A DNA stretch of 64,000 bases from an uncultured Latescibacterota bacterium (lineage in GTDB: Bacteria > Latescibacterota > UBA2968 > UBA8231): the NCBI GenBank assembly GCA_951813615.1, contig OX638377.1:1-64000 (forward strand). Reading direction: 5' to 3'. Below, in pieces: positions 9,129-17,985 of this stretch. How positions within the stretch are numbered: position 1 is the first letter of the stretch; every line of letters starts with the position of its first letter. Made by a program: the position numbers and the translations under genes. The notes below the pieces were generated by a model. The model was not told the origin of the DNA, made no database searches, and saw only the letters and a list, made by a program, of their open reading frames with translations.

Positions 9129-9160
9129 AGAAGAGGCCCCCTTTTGCGGAGCCTCTTCTT
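9129..9160 (+). terminator. Hairpin terminator of the small zinc protein gene
   Basis: A perfect 9-bp stem AGAAGAGGC (9129-9137) / GCCTCTTCT (9151-9159), followed by TTCTT. It overlaps the most upstream possible YbbR start codon and argues against that start. Confidence 0.6.
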
Positions 9161-9176
9161 CTTATGGGATCCATCG

Positions 9177-10106
9177 TTGGCCAACATCAGTCTAAGCAGT
9201 TGGGGAATCAGGGCTGGCGCACTGATCTTATCTTTTGCGCTGTGGCTGCACGCGGTTACAGAGGGGTACTACGATAAAGAAATTGCCGTGCGGCTCCGGG
9301 TTGAAGTCCCCCCACCGGGCGAGGGCGCAGAAGGAGATATGGTGCTGGCCAGTGAAGTGCCTCCTACGGTCCGCGTCTTGGTCACGGGGGGGGGCAAGGA
9401 CCTGATTTTTGACTTGGACGACGATTCCTTTGTGCTGAAGCTGCGGGCCGAAGGCAAGGGTCGGATCCACCGCTTGACTCCTTCCCAAATCACCAAACGG
9501 GCGGCCGACTTGGATGTCGAAGTCAAGGAAATTCTCGAACCAAAAGAAGTGGCAATCGCCCTAGCGCCGAGGCTGGAACGGGACGTGCCGGTGCGGGTGC
9601 AAGCGAGGTTAGCCGTGGCCTTGGCCCACGTTCAGGTGACGCCGCTGCAAGCCGATCCCGCGTTCGTCCGGGTGATCGGCCCCCGGCAGCAAGTCGCCGC
9701 CTTGCGTTATGTGGATACGGATTCGCTGATCTTGCAGGACGTTACCGAAGACGTGGACGTGGAGCAGCCCTTGCGGCATCCCGAGCGCACGCAACTGGCG
9801 TTCGTGCCCGGGGCGGTGCGCGTGCGCGCGGCCGTGCAGATGTTGGCCGAAAACGATGTAATCGGGGTGCCGATTGCCGTGCGCCATGCTGGCGCGGCGC
9901 GCCTGCGGCCCGAGCCGGCCACCGCCCGAGTCAAGGTGCGCGGCGGGGTCAGCGTGATCACCGGGCTGGACCCAGTGCGCGACATCGAGCTGTACGTGGA
10001 TTACGCCGAATATCAGGGGAGTACACTGCCGGTGCGCAGCGCGGAGACGCCGCTTTTTGAGGTGCGCCAAATCGAGCCGACCCACGTCGGTTTGGTGAGC
10101 TATTAG
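9177..10106 (+). CDS. YbbR-domain membrane-anchored protein
   Basis: 309 residues from the TTG at 9177. The frame extends to a TTG at 9144, but that lies inside a terminator hairpin. One N-terminal transmembrane helix ('GIRAGALILSFALWLHAV') is followed by extracytoplasmic YbbR-like repeats with the pattern 'PPTVRVLVTG...DLD.DSF' and 'VRVIGPRQQV'. In Firmicutes YbbR (CdaR) partners the diadenylate cyclase CdaA, but no DisA_N cyclase gene is adjacent here. The next gene, tsaD, starts 1 bp downstream. The function in this organism is unknown; envelope-related regulation is a family-level inference. A G9 run lies in the coding sequence at 9386-9394. Confidence 0.75.
   Translation: MANISLSSWGIRAGALILSFALWLHAVTEGYYDKEIAVRLRVEVPPPGEGAEGDMVLASEVPPTVRVLVTGGGKDLIFDLDDDSFVLKLRAEGKGRIHRLTPSQITKRAADLDVEVKEILEPKEVAIALAPRLERDVPVRVQARLAVALAHVQVTPLQADPAFVRVIGPRQQVAALRYVDTDSLILQDVTEDVDVEQPLRHPERTQLAFVPGAVRVRAAVQMLAENDVIGVPIAVRHAGAARLRPEPATARVKVRGGVSVITGLDPVRDIELYVDYAEYQGSTLPVRSAETPLFEVRQIEPTHVGLVSY
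9386..9394 (+). repeat. G9 homopolymer inside the YbbR gene
   Basis: Nine consecutive G residues within an intact frame. This is a potential slippage or sequencing-error site. Confidence 0.9.
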
Positions 10107-10107
10107 G

Positions 10108-11118
10108 ATGTTGGTGTTGGGGCTGGAGACCTCCTGCGATGAGACGGCCGCGGCAGTCGTCGATGAGTCGTACGTTGTACATTCCAATGTCATCTTCTCG
10201 CAACAAGATCACGCGCCATACGGGGGCGTGGTGCCCGAGCTGGCCTCGCGCGCCCATATGCGCACATTGGTGCCGGTCATACGGCAGGCTCTGGCGACTG
10301 CGGGCATTGGTTGGCAAGAAGTGGATGGGGTGGCGGCGACGCGGGGGCCGGGCTTGGTCGGGTCGTTGATCGTGGGGCTGTCGCTGGCCAAAGGGCTGGC
10401 GTTGGCGCGCAACAAGCCGCTGATCGGCGTCCACCACCTAGAGGCCCACGTGTTTTCCAACTTGGTCGCCGCGCAGGTCGAGGTCCCTTTCCTGACGCTG
10501 CTGGTGTCGGGCGGGCACACCGAGTTGATTTTGGTGCGCGAACTCGGCTCATACGAGGTGTTGGGCCGCACGCGCGACGACGCGGCCGGCGAGGCATTCG
10601 ACAAGGTCGCCAAGCTGTTGGGGCTCCTGCCTGGGGAGGGGGTCGTGGCCGGTGGCCGGCTCATCGCCGAACTGGCCGCGGATGGCGATCCCGAAGCCAT
10701 TGACTTCCCCCGTGCCCTTGAGGGCGAGATAGACTTCAGTTTCAGCGGCCTCAAAACCTCGGTGTTGCACTACGTGCGCTCGCTTTCCCCGCCAGAGCGC
10801 GCGCAGCAACTCGCCGATATTGCCGCCAGCTTCCAAGAAGCCGTGGTGGATGCCTTAGTCGCCAAGACCTTGTTGGCTTTGGATCGAGCAGACGTTGCGA
10901 CCGTATGTCTGGCGGGCGGCGTGGCCGCCAACCAGCGCCTGCGCCAGCGCCTGCGCGCCGAAGTCGAGCGTCGAGAGCTGTCATTCCATTGTCCGGCGTT
11001 CGATTTGTGTACGGATAATGCCGCCATGGTGGGGGCCGTCGGGGCCTTCTACCTCAGCCGCGGCGTCTGCGACAGCCTCGATGTGGACGCCGCCCCCCGC
11101 CTGAGCTGGCGTGTCTGA
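10108..11118 (+). CDS. tsaD: tRNA N6-threonylcarbamoyladenosine transferase TsaD
   Basis: 336 residues, the normal length. It transfers the threonylcarbamoyl group from TC-AMP to A37 of tRNAs reading ANN codons, together with TsaB and TsaE. Visible signatures are 'GLETSCDETAAA' at the N-terminus, the metal-binding His110 and His114 in 'HHLEAH', 'SGGHTEL' (134-140), and Asp303 in 'TDNAAMVGA', matching the third metal ligand. The start is the ATG 1 bp after the YbbR stop. Its partner tsaB lies far away at 43,735, in the ruvCAB cluster. The 3' end overlaps the start of the next gene by 8 bp. Confidence 0.96.
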   Translation: MLVLGLETSCDETAAAVVDESYVVHSNVIFSQQDHAPYGGVVPELASRAHMRTLVPVIRQALATAGIGWQEVDGVAATRGPGLVGSLIVGLSLAKGLALARNKPLIGVHHLEAHVFSNLVAAQVEVPFLTLLVSGGHTELILVRELGSYEVLGRTRDDAAGEAFDKVAKLLGLLPGEGVVAGGRLIAELAADGDPEAIDFPRALEGEIDFSFSGLKTSVLHYVRSLSPPERAQQLADIAASFQEAVVDALVAKTLLALDRADVATVCLAGGVAANQRLRQRLRAEVERRELSFHCPAFDLCTDNAAMVGAVGAFYLSRGVCDSLDVDAAPRLSWRV

Positions 11119-13252
11119 GTGGTCGGATAGCCAGCTCCAGCTAGCGGGACCGCGCGTATTTCTCGTCCTGCTGCCCTTCTTACTAGCCTTCGTTTATTGG
11201 GTATATCAGCGGACGTACCCGCAGGTTGATGCCAAGCGCCGCCTGATGCTCGTGGCGTTGCGCGCTGTGGCCGTGGCCTTGCTGGCTATGGTGTTGTGCG
11301 AGCCAATTTTGACGTGGTGGCACCAGCAGGTCATCCGGCCGCTGGTGCTGGTATTGGTCGATACGAGCCCGAGCATGAGGGTGGCCGAGGGGCCGGTCAC
11401 GCGCCTGCAACAGGCCGTGGCCGTGCTGGAAGACGAGCGTTGGTCGGCGCGCCTGCAGCAGGCCGAAGTCCGCGCTTGGGGATTTGCCGAGTCGGCCTAT
11501 CCGCTCGCACTCGATACGGTCGCAGTCGCTGGCACGCGCGGTCAGGCGACCGATATAGGCCGCGCCCTCGCCGCCAGCGTGGAGGCCGTTGCCGAGCGGG
11601 AGCGCGTGCAAGGCGTGGTGTTATTTTCCGACGGGGGCCACAACTTGGGCCGCGACCCAGTGCAACTGAGCGCAGAACTGGATGTGCCCGTGTATGCGCT
11701 CGGCGTCGGGGGCGCGGAAGTACCCGTCGATGTCCAGCTCGTGGACGTGCACACGCCTGAGACCGGATACGTGGGACAGCGCCAGCAAATCGACGCCGAG
11801 GTGCGGAGTTGGGGATACGAAGGGCAGCGCGTGGAAGTCCAGCTCTACGAGGGCGAGCGGCTGCTCCAGCGACAATCCCTGCTGTTGGAAGGCGATGGAC
11901 CGGTGCAGCGCGTCTCGTTTGCGGTGACGCCCCAGCAGGTGGGGCCGCGTATCTTTCGCGTGGTCGTCACGCCGGCGGCTGGGGAGTTCGCCACGGCTGA
12001 CAACGAGGCTCTCGCGTTTACCCGAGTCCTCGCAGGGCGTCCGCGGGTATTGTTGCTGGCCGGGGGCCCTAGCGAGGATCTGGCCTTTTTGCGCCGCAGT
12101 TTAAGTGCGGATTCGAGTTGGGTCGTCGAGACTTTGATTCAGCGGGAGCCGGATGCGTTCTACGGCGGCGCGTGGAATCCGGCCGTTTTGCAGGGTCGGG
12201 ATGCGGTGCTGCTGGTGAATCCGGGCGCGTGGCTGCTCAACGGCCCGCCCGCCACGGCGTTGGTTCAGCACGTGTATGCCGGCGCGGGTTTGCTCGTCGT
12301 CGGGGGTCCCAAGATGGCGCGAGCTTGGCGGACCGACTCATCGCTGGCCGCACTCATGCCGCTTCAGGTGGCCGGTCCTGTGCCCTTTGTGCCGGGCGAG
12401 GTCTTGTTGCGGCTCAGCGCAGCCGGGCGGCATCATCCGGTCGTGCGCCAGCCCACGGGTGCGGACGATCCGTGGCTTCGATTGCCGCCGCTGCCGGGTT
12501 CCTTTCGCACGGCTCAGCAGCGGCCGGGGACCATCGTGCTGGTCGAGAGCGTTGGTGGCGAGCCGGTCATAGCTGCGGGTGCGCATGGCGCGGGCAAAGT
12601 CATCGCGGCCCTGTCCGCGTCCTTTTGGCGGCTCGACCTGATGAGCAGCGGCGTCGATGGCCGGCCGCAGACCATTCGGACGTTCTGGCGCGATGCGACC
12701 AAGTGGCTTGCGCTCGACTCCCCAAGTGGGCGCGTGCGCGGCTCGACCGAGCGGCCCGTGTACCGGGCGGGCGAGGAAGTGGTTTTTGCCGTGCAGGTCT
12801 TCGACGAGTTGCTGAAGCCGCAATCGGGGGCAAGGGTGCAGGTCGCGCTGGCCGGGCGGGAAGCGTTTGACCTGCGATCACAGGGGGCTGGGCACTACCG
12901 AGGCGTGGCTAGCGGGCTGGCCCCCGGCGCGTATGAATACGAGGTCCGGGCCGCGGTTGATCAGGACACAGTGGGCGCGGTTGCGGGCCGCTTCGTCGTC
13001 GAAGAGTACAGCATCGAGCTGGGGGATTTGCGCGCCGACCCGTTGCTCTTGGGCGAGTTGGCCCGCGCCAGCGGCGGCCGCGCCTATCCGCTCGCCGCTT
13101 GGGAGGACATGCTAAAACAGCTCGCGCCGCGCCAGCGCTGGGTCGAGAAGGCCGAGGTTTTGCCGCTATGGGGACCGCTGTGGCCCGCGCTGTTGGCCAT
13201 CGCGCTGTTGGCCGCCGAGTGGTTCGGGCGCAAGCGCTGCGGCATGATCTGA
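11111..13252 (+). CDS. Membrane protein with von Willebrand factor A domain and glutamine-amidotransferase-like region
   Basis: 713 residues from the GTG at 11111, overlapping tsaD by 8 bp. Two N-terminal transmembrane helices (about residues 14-33 and 45-64) precede a vWA domain with the metal-ion site 'DTSPSM' (DxSxS). A middle region of the kind annotated as class I glutamine-amidotransferase-like follows ('RPRVLLLAGGPSEDLAFLRR', 'VYAGAGLLVVGGP'), then a beta-rich segment and one C-terminal helix. The architecture is widespread in FCB and Planctomycetes genomes as an uncharacterised membrane vWA protein near MoxR/Bat-type genes, which are absent here. It is probably an envelope protein; its function is not known. 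Confidence 0.8.
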   Translation: MSEWSDSQLQLAGPRVFLVLLPFLLAFVYWVYQRTYPQVDAKRRLMLVALRAVAVALLAMVLCEPILTWWHQQVIRPLVLVLVDTSPSMRVAEGPVTRLQQAVAVLEDERWSARLQQAEVRAWGFAESAYPLALDTVAVAGTRGQATDIGRALAASVEAVAERERVQGVVLFSDGGHNLGRDPVQLSAELDVPVYALGVGGAEVPVDVQLVDVHTPETGYVGQRQQIDAEVRSWGYEGQRVEVQLYEGERLLQRQSLLLEGDGPVQRVSFAVTPQQVGPRIFRVVVTPAAGEFATADNEALAFTRVLAGRPRVLLLAGGPSEDLAFLRRSLSADSSWVVETLIQREPDAFYGGAWNPAVLQGRDAVLLVNPGAWLLNGPPATALVQHVYAGAGLLVVGGPKMARAWRTDSSLAALMPLQVAGPVPFVPGEVLLRLSAAGRHHPVVRQPTGADDPWLRLPPLPGSFRTAQQRPGTIVLVESVGGEPVIAAGAHGAGKVIAALSASFWRLDLMSSGVDGRPQTIRTFWRDATKWLALDSPSGRVRGSTERPVYRAGEEVVFAVQVFDELLKPQSGARVQVALAGREAFDLRSQGAGHYRGVASGLAPGAYEYEVRAAVDQDTVGAVAGRFVVEEYSIELGDLRADPLLLGELARASGGRAYPLAAWEDMLKQLAPRQRWVEKAEVLPLWGPLWPALLAIALLAAEWFGRKRCGMI

Positions 13253-13266
13253 TGCGCCGCAAGATG

Positions 13267-13294
13267 CAAAAAACCGCGTTTTTGTTTATTTTTT
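13267..13294 (+). terminator. AT-rich hairpin terminator
   Basis: CAAAAAAC CGC GTTTTTG followed by TTTATTTTTT. The stem is short but the T-rich tail is strong, and it sits 15 bp after the vWA gene. Confidence 0.6.
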
Positions 13295-13364
13295 AATATC
13301 CCCCTCTCCTCATCTGGTCGCGCCTCGTGTCTCAATTCATGCTACTAGCGGAGTCTGTGGCTCT

Positions 13365-15671
13365 ATGTCCGAGTTTTCGCACCCGCCTAAAGGCGAGAAA
13401 AGACCCCAGGTTTTAGGTGTGCTCCTCCTTGGCCTCGGCGCGTTTTTGCTCGTCTGCTTGCTGTCTCATTCGTCGCTCGATCCGCCCAATTCAAACCGGT
13501 CGGTGGCTGAGAGTTTGAACTGGGGGGGGGGCCTCGGCGCGTATGCGTCGTATGGGGCCTTTGTCGGCATGGGGCTGGCCGCGTACGTCTGGCCCATGCT
13601 GTTGTTGCTCTGGGGTTGGAATAGGGTGCGTTGTCAGCCGGTGGCTGCTGCTGTGCATCGCAGTGCAGGCCTTTTGCTGATGGCCGTCCTCCTCAGCGTT
13701 GCCACGGGCCTGCCCGACTATTCGCCGCACACGGCCTACGCGCTGGGCGGCGTGTTGGGGACCCAGATTAGTTTGGAATTGCTCATACCTTACCTAGGGA
13801 GGCTGGGGTCGGCCGTGCTGTTGAGTGCGCTGTTTGTGGCGGCGGTGATTTTGACCCCCGGCCTGAACTGGCGGATGTTGGCGTGGCTGGGGGCTGGTGC
13901 GGCGGTGGTTTGGCAGTGGCTCGGGCGTCTGCGGGGACTGACCCCTGCTAGGCCCAAGAGCAAAGCCGCAAAATGGGAACGGGACCAAACCGCCATGGTG
14001 CGAGAAACGCGACCCGAGATTGGCGCGGAGCCCCGGGCCGAGGACGCGGCCTCTTGGAAGCCAATGGTTGAAGAGGTTGACGCCGTGGCACCTCGGGTGC
14101 AGGAGCCAGCGCGCGTTGCGCGGCGCGAGCGCAAAAAGAAAAAGGAACCAGTGGTTGCAGCGGCGGCTATGCCAGAGCCGACGCCCAAAGAAGAGCAGGC
14201 AAAGCCAGCCCGCAAGCCAGCCAGTGGGCGCTACGAAATCCCCAGCCCTGAGTTGCTAGACGAAGTGCCAGCCAGCGACAGCGCCGTCTCCAAGGAGATC
14301 TTGCTGGAAAACGCTAGGGTTTTGGAGAATGCGCTGGGCAATTTCGACGTGGCCAGCCGGGTCGTGGAGGTGAGTCCCGGGCCGGTGGTGACGCGCTACG
14401 AAGTGGAGCCGGGTCAGGGGGTCAAGGTCAATCGCATTGCCGCGCTGTCGGACGATCTGGCGCGCGTGATGAGCGCCAAGGGCATTCGCATTCAAGCGCC
14501 CGTGCCGGGCAAATCCGTGGTCGGGGTGGAGATTGCCAATCAGGAGCGGGAGACCGTGTACTTGCGCGAAATCCTCGAAGACGAAGTGTTCAGCCAGGCG
14601 GATTCCAAGCTGCTCATGGCGCTGGGCAAGACCATTTCGGGCGAGCCGTGTGCCGCGGATTTGGCCAAAATGCCCCATCTATTGGTCGCCGGTGCTACCG
14701 GGGCCGGCAAGAGCGTGTGCCTGAACAGCCTGATTTGCAGCATCCTCTTCAAGGCCACGCCGGACGAAGTGCGCTTTATCATGGTCGATCCCAAGGTCGT
14801 CGAATTGATGATGTACAACGATGTACCGCACTTGTTGGTGCCGGTTATCACCGAGCCGAAAAAGGCCGCGGAGGCGTTGAAGTGGGCCGTGGCCGAGATG
14901 GAATCTCGCTATCAGAAGCTCGCCGAACTGGGCGTGCGCAATCTATCCGACTACAACGACAAGCTAGCGAGCGTCCAAGCCGAGGCCGCAGCAGACGGCG
15001 TCGAGCCGGCGAAGCCGCTGGCGAACATCGTAGTAGTAATCGACGAATTCGCCGATTTGATGCTGACGGCCCCCGCGGATGTGGAGACCTCGCTGATGAG
15101 CTTGGCGCAGAAGTCGCGCGCGGTGGGCATTCACATCATCTTGGCGACCCAGCGGCCTTCGGTGAACGTGATTACCGGGGTAATCAAGGCCAACTTCCCC
15201 TCGCGCATTGCCTTCCAAGTGGCGTCGAAGACGGATTCGCGCACGATCCTCGACCTCAACGGAGCCGAGCGACTCTTGGGGATGGGCGATATGCTCTTTT
15301 TGCCGAGCGGCCAAGGCGAGCCCATCCGCGTCCACGGGGCTTTTATTTCCGGAGCGGAAACCGAGCGCTTGGTCGAAGCATTGAAGGAGAGTCCGTACGA
15401 AGCCGAGGAAGTTGCGGTGTTTTCCGCGCAGCCGGATATTAACGCGGTTGCCGACGCGCGCGACGACCTGTTCGACGATGCCGTGCGCTTAGTTGCCGAA
15501 CACCAGCAGGCTTCGACGTCGTTTTTACAGCGGCGCTTGAAAGTGGGTTATTCGCGGGCTGCGCGCTTGATGGACGAGCTAGAGGCCGCCGGTATCGTCG
15601 GGCCGATCGTTGGGGCGAAGCCGCGCGAGATCCTCGTCGAAAGCGCGGAAGAGGAGTACGCGGAAGAATGA
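13365..15671 (+). CDS. ftsK: DNA translocase FtsK/SpoIIIE
   Basis: 768 residues. About four N-terminal transmembrane helices (about residues 20-185) anchor the protein at the septum. A charged Ala/Pro/Glu/Lys-rich linker (about 190-295) follows, then the alpha/beta motor domain with Walker A GATGAGKS at about residue 443 and Walker B 'VVVIDEFADLM' at about 558, and finally the gamma winged-helix domain that reads chromosome-orientation sequences ('QASTSFLQRRLKVGYSRAA', about 700-760). It moves terminus DNA during division. No good ribosome binding site is visible before the ATG, and the upstream 70 bp has no clear promoter. A run of ten G (13522-13531) lies near codon 53. The stop overlaps the lolA start (ATGA). 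Confidence 0.96.
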   Translation: MSEFSHPPKGEKRPQVLGVLLLGLGAFLLVCLLSHSSLDPPNSNRSVAESLNWGGGLGAYASYGAFVGMGLAAYVWPMLLLLWGWNRVRCQPVAAAVHRSAGLLLMAVLLSVATGLPDYSPHTAYALGGVLGTQISLELLIPYLGRLGSAVLLSALFVAAVILTPGLNWRMLAWLGAGAAVVWQWLGRLRGLTPARPKSKAAKWERDQTAMVRETRPEIGAEPRAEDAASWKPMVEEVDAVAPRVQEPARVARRERKKKKEPVVAAAAMPEPTPKEEQAKPARKPASGRYEIPSPELLDEVPASDSAVSKEILLENARVLENALGNFDVASRVVEVSPGPVVTRYEVEPGQGVKVNRIAALSDDLARVMSAKGIRIQAPVPGKSVVGVEIANQERETVYLREILEDEVFSQADSKLLMALGKTISGEPCAADLAKMPHLLVAGATGAGKSVCLNSLICSILFKATPDEVRFIMVDPKVVELMMYNDVPHLLVPVITEPKKAAEALKWAVAEMESRYQKLAELGVRNLSDYNDKLASVQAEAAADGVEPAKPLANIVVVIDEFADLMLTAPADVETSLMSLAQKSRAVGIHIILATQRPSVNVITGVIKANFPSRIAFQVASKTDSRTILDLNGAERLLGMGDMLFLPSGQGEPIRVHGAFISGAETERLVEALKESPYEAEEVAVFSAQPDINAVADARDDLFDDAVRLVAEHQQASTSFLQRRLKVGYSRAARLMDELEAAGIVGPIVGAKPREILVESAEEEYAEE
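13522..13531 (+). repeat. G10 homopolymer in the 5' part of ftsK
   Basis: Ten consecutive G residues encode Trp-Gly-Gly-Gly in the first periplasmic loop region. The frame is intact in this sequence. Indels here would truncate FtsK near residue 55. Confidence 0.9.
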
Positions 15672-16312
15672 GACTGTGGTTGTGGGTTGTTCTCTGGGTG
15701 GGCTTAGCGGCGAGTGCGGCCTTCGGCCAGAGCGGCGACCAGATCATCGCGATGGTGCAGAAGCGTCTCGCTAGCTACAAGACGTTTTCAGCCCGCTTTG
15801 AAAAGCAATTCTACTGGGCGGTGCTGGACAAGTACCGCAGCCGCGAGGGCCGGATTTATTTGCGCCGCCCGAACCGCTTTCGCATCGAGCTGGAAGGCGG
15901 CGATGTGGTGGTGGCCGATGGCAAGGCCGTCTGGTCGTACGTCGTGCACAACGGCCAAGTGGTGATCAGCCCCTACGAAGCAGAGATAAAGACCCCCTGG
16001 GAAGTTTTTTTCGACTATACCGAGCGCTATGTGCCCATTGCAGTGGAGGAAAGTGCGTTGCGGGGGCGGTCCTGCTACTTGCTGATCATGGAGCCGGAAA
16101 ACAAAGCCTCAGTGATCGAACAGATGCGGGTCTGGGTGGATCCGAGGAGGGGATTTCTGCTGCAAGTGGAGCAGCGCGAAGCCAATGGCAATCGCACCGC
16201 GTACGTGCTCAGGGATCATCGCGTCAACAGGAAGATAGACGGCGAGGTTTTTACTTTTGAGGTGCCCGAAGGAGTGGAGGTGCTGGACACGAGGGAACCC
16301 CCCGTTGAATAA
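15668..16312 (+). CDS. lolA: Outer-membrane lipoprotein carrier LolA
   Basis: 214 residues with a signal peptide (about 1-20, 'GLAASAAFGQ') and the LolA half-barrel pattern: 'YKTFSARFEKQFYW', 'SREGRIYLRRPNRFRIE', 'VVADGKAVWSYV', 'VWVDPRRGFLLQVE'. LolA takes lipoproteins from the LolCDE transporter and ferries them through the periplasm. The matching lolC/E and lolD genes lie 4-5 kb downstream in the same run. The start overlaps ftsK by 4 bp, implying translational coupling; ftsK-lolA adjacency is common in Gram-negative genomes. The 3' end overlaps the protease start. Confidence 0.9.
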   Translation: MRLWLWVVLWVGLAASAAFGQSGDQIIAMVQKRLASYKTFSARFEKQFYWAVLDKYRSREGRIYLRRPNRFRIELEGGDVVVADGKAVWSYVVHNGQVVISPYEAEIKTPWEVFFDYTERYVPIAVEESALRGRSCYLLIMEPENKASVIEQMRVWVDPRRGFLLQVEQREANGNRTAYVLRDHRVNRKIDGEVFTFEVPEGVEVLDTREPPVE

Positions 16313-17978
16313 GGGAGTGCGGTGGTGGTGCGCGGCCCTGTTGGTACACGTGGGAGCCTTGGCGGTCGCGGCGGAGCAGAATATCTGGATTCTGTTGCGC
16401 GACAAAACAGATGCCGATGGACAGCGCATCGCTTGGGTGGATTTGGGGGCCGGTCATGTGGACGCGGAGTTGGATCTGCCCGTCAGCCAGGGCTATATCG
16501 AGCGCCTGCGGGCGATGGGGGTGACGGTGCGCTTCTACTCGCGTTGGCTCAACGCGGTTAGCGCGCGCGTCTCGCCCGAGGTACAGCGCCGAGTGCAGGC
16601 TGTGGACTTTGTCGCCGCAACTCGCCCCGTGCAGCGGTTGCAGCGGCCCAGCCCATCGCCGCCGGTGCCGCTTGCCAGCCCCAAGTTGCTGCAAAGCCGC
16701 TACGGCCTCGCCTTGGAGCCGTTGGCCCAAATCGCCGTCCCCCCCCTACACGATCAGGGTCTGATGGGTGCTGGAGTGCGCGTGGCCTTGCTCGATAACG
16801 GCTTCCACTACGCCGACCACGCGGCCTTTGCTGCCATTCGCGTGGTGGCCCAGCGCGACTTTGTCAATGACGACGAGGTCGTCAGCGACGAGGCCGATCA
16901 ACCCGTCACGGGTGATGAAAGGAGCGGCAGCCAAAACTTGCACGGTGCGCAAGTGCTTTCCCTGCTGGCAGGCTATGACCCCGATCACTTTATCGGCGTG
17001 GCACCCGACGCCGAGTACATCTTGGCCAAGACCGAACTAGACGACAACATGCCCGAGATGCCCTCGGAGGAGGATCGCTGGGTCGCCGGTTTGGAATGGG
17101 CGGACAGCTTGGGGGCGCAGGTGGTCAACAGCTCGTTGGGCTACAATCGGTGGGACGACGGCACGGGCTACTCGCCAGCCGATTTGGACGGGGAAACCGC
17201 GCTGACGAGCGTGGCCGCGGCGCTGGCCGTGCGGCGCGGCATCGTGGTGGTGGTAGCCGCGGGCAATGAAGCCAACGGGGATTGGCACTATATAACGATG
17301 CCGGCGGACGCCGATGGCGCGATTGCGGTGGGGGCGGTAGAGGTGACCGGCAGCGGCGAGCGCGGGCCGCAGATTGCTTCCTTTAGCTCGCGGGGACCAA
17401 CGGCCGATGGCCGCATCAAGCCGGATGTGGTCGCGCCCGGCAGCGGCGTGGCGGTGGCGGATTTGCGGCGCGGCGGCTATGTGCGCAAAGGCGGCACTTC
17501 CTTTGCGGCCCCCTTGGTGAGCGGGGTTTGCGCCCTGTTGTTGCAAAAAAATCCCGACTGGGGGCCGGACCAAGTGCTGGAGGCTTTGCGCTCGACCGCG
17601 CTGGATTTGGGCGCGGCTGGTCCCGACACGGTGTATGGCTGGGGGCAGGTAAACGCGCTGGCGGCCAGTGGCCTCGACGAGGTGCCGCCGCAAGCGGACA
17701 GCCTGTTGGCACCCTTTCCCAATCCAGCGCGGGACGGAGTGGTGCATTTTCCGGTGCAGCTAGCCGAGCGCGGCCTCGTCGAGTTGAGCATTTTTGACGT
17801 AGCGGGCCGGTTGGTGTTCGCCGAGCGTTGGGACCTGTGGCCGGGGAGCCACGACCGGCCAGACCGCGCCCCGCGCTGGACGCCGGAGCGGGCCGTGGCC
17901 AACGGGATTTACCTCTATAAACTGCGGTCGCCCAACCGCAGTCACTTGGGCAAAATTGCCCTCGTGCGCGCCCCTTGA
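16305..17978 (+). CDS. Secreted S8 (subtilisin-like) serine protease with C-terminal sorting domain
   Basis: 557 residues from the TTG at 16305, which has GAGGG 9 bp upstream and begins just before a signal peptide ('WWCAALLVHVGALAVAAEQ'). Residues about 25-120 look like an inhibitor/propeptide region. The catalytic triad is Asp164 ('ALLDNGF'), His213 ('NLHGAQV') and Ser399 ('GGTSFAAP'), with the oxyanion Asn in 'VVNSSLGYN'. The last roughly 85 residues ('PFPNPARDGVVHFP...ANGIYLYKL') are a diverged FlgD-like/type-A sorting domain, as in other secreted proteins of this window. It is predicted to be an exported or surface-attached endopeptidase. It overlaps lolA by 8 bp. Confidence 0.88.
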   Translation: MNKGVRWWCAALLVHVGALAVAAEQNIWILLRDKTDADGQRIAWVDLGAGHVDAELDLPVSQGYIERLRAMGVTVRFYSRWLNAVSARVSPEVQRRVQAVDFVAATRPVQRLQRPSPSPPVPLASPKLLQSRYGLALEPLAQIAVPPLHDQGLMGAGVRVALLDNGFHYADHAAFAAIRVVAQRDFVNDDEVVSDEADQPVTGDERSGSQNLHGAQVLSLLAGYDPDHFIGVAPDAEYILAKTELDDNMPEMPSEEDRWVAGLEWADSLGAQVVNSSLGYNRWDDGTGYSPADLDGETALTSVAAALAVRRGIVVVVAAGNEANGDWHYITMPADADGAIAVGAVEVTGSGERGPQIASFSSRGPTADGRIKPDVVAPGSGVAVADLRRGGYVRKGGTSFAAPLVSGVCALLLQKNPDWGPDQVLEALRSTALDLGAAGPDTVYGWGQVNALAASGLDEVPPQADSLLAPFPNPARDGVVHFPVQLAERGLVELSIFDVAGRLVFAERWDLWPGSHDRPDRAPRWTPERAVANGIYLYKLRSPNRSHLGKIALVRAP

Positions 17979-17985
17979 GGAAGCC

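Noticed and set aside
9144..9176. Upstream TTG start for the YbbR gene
   Set aside because: It lies inside the 9129-9160 terminator hairpin and adds residues before the anchor helix.
13365..13535. Frameshift in ftsK at the poly-G run
   Set aside because: The frame is continuous through the run and membrane helices continue in register on both sides.
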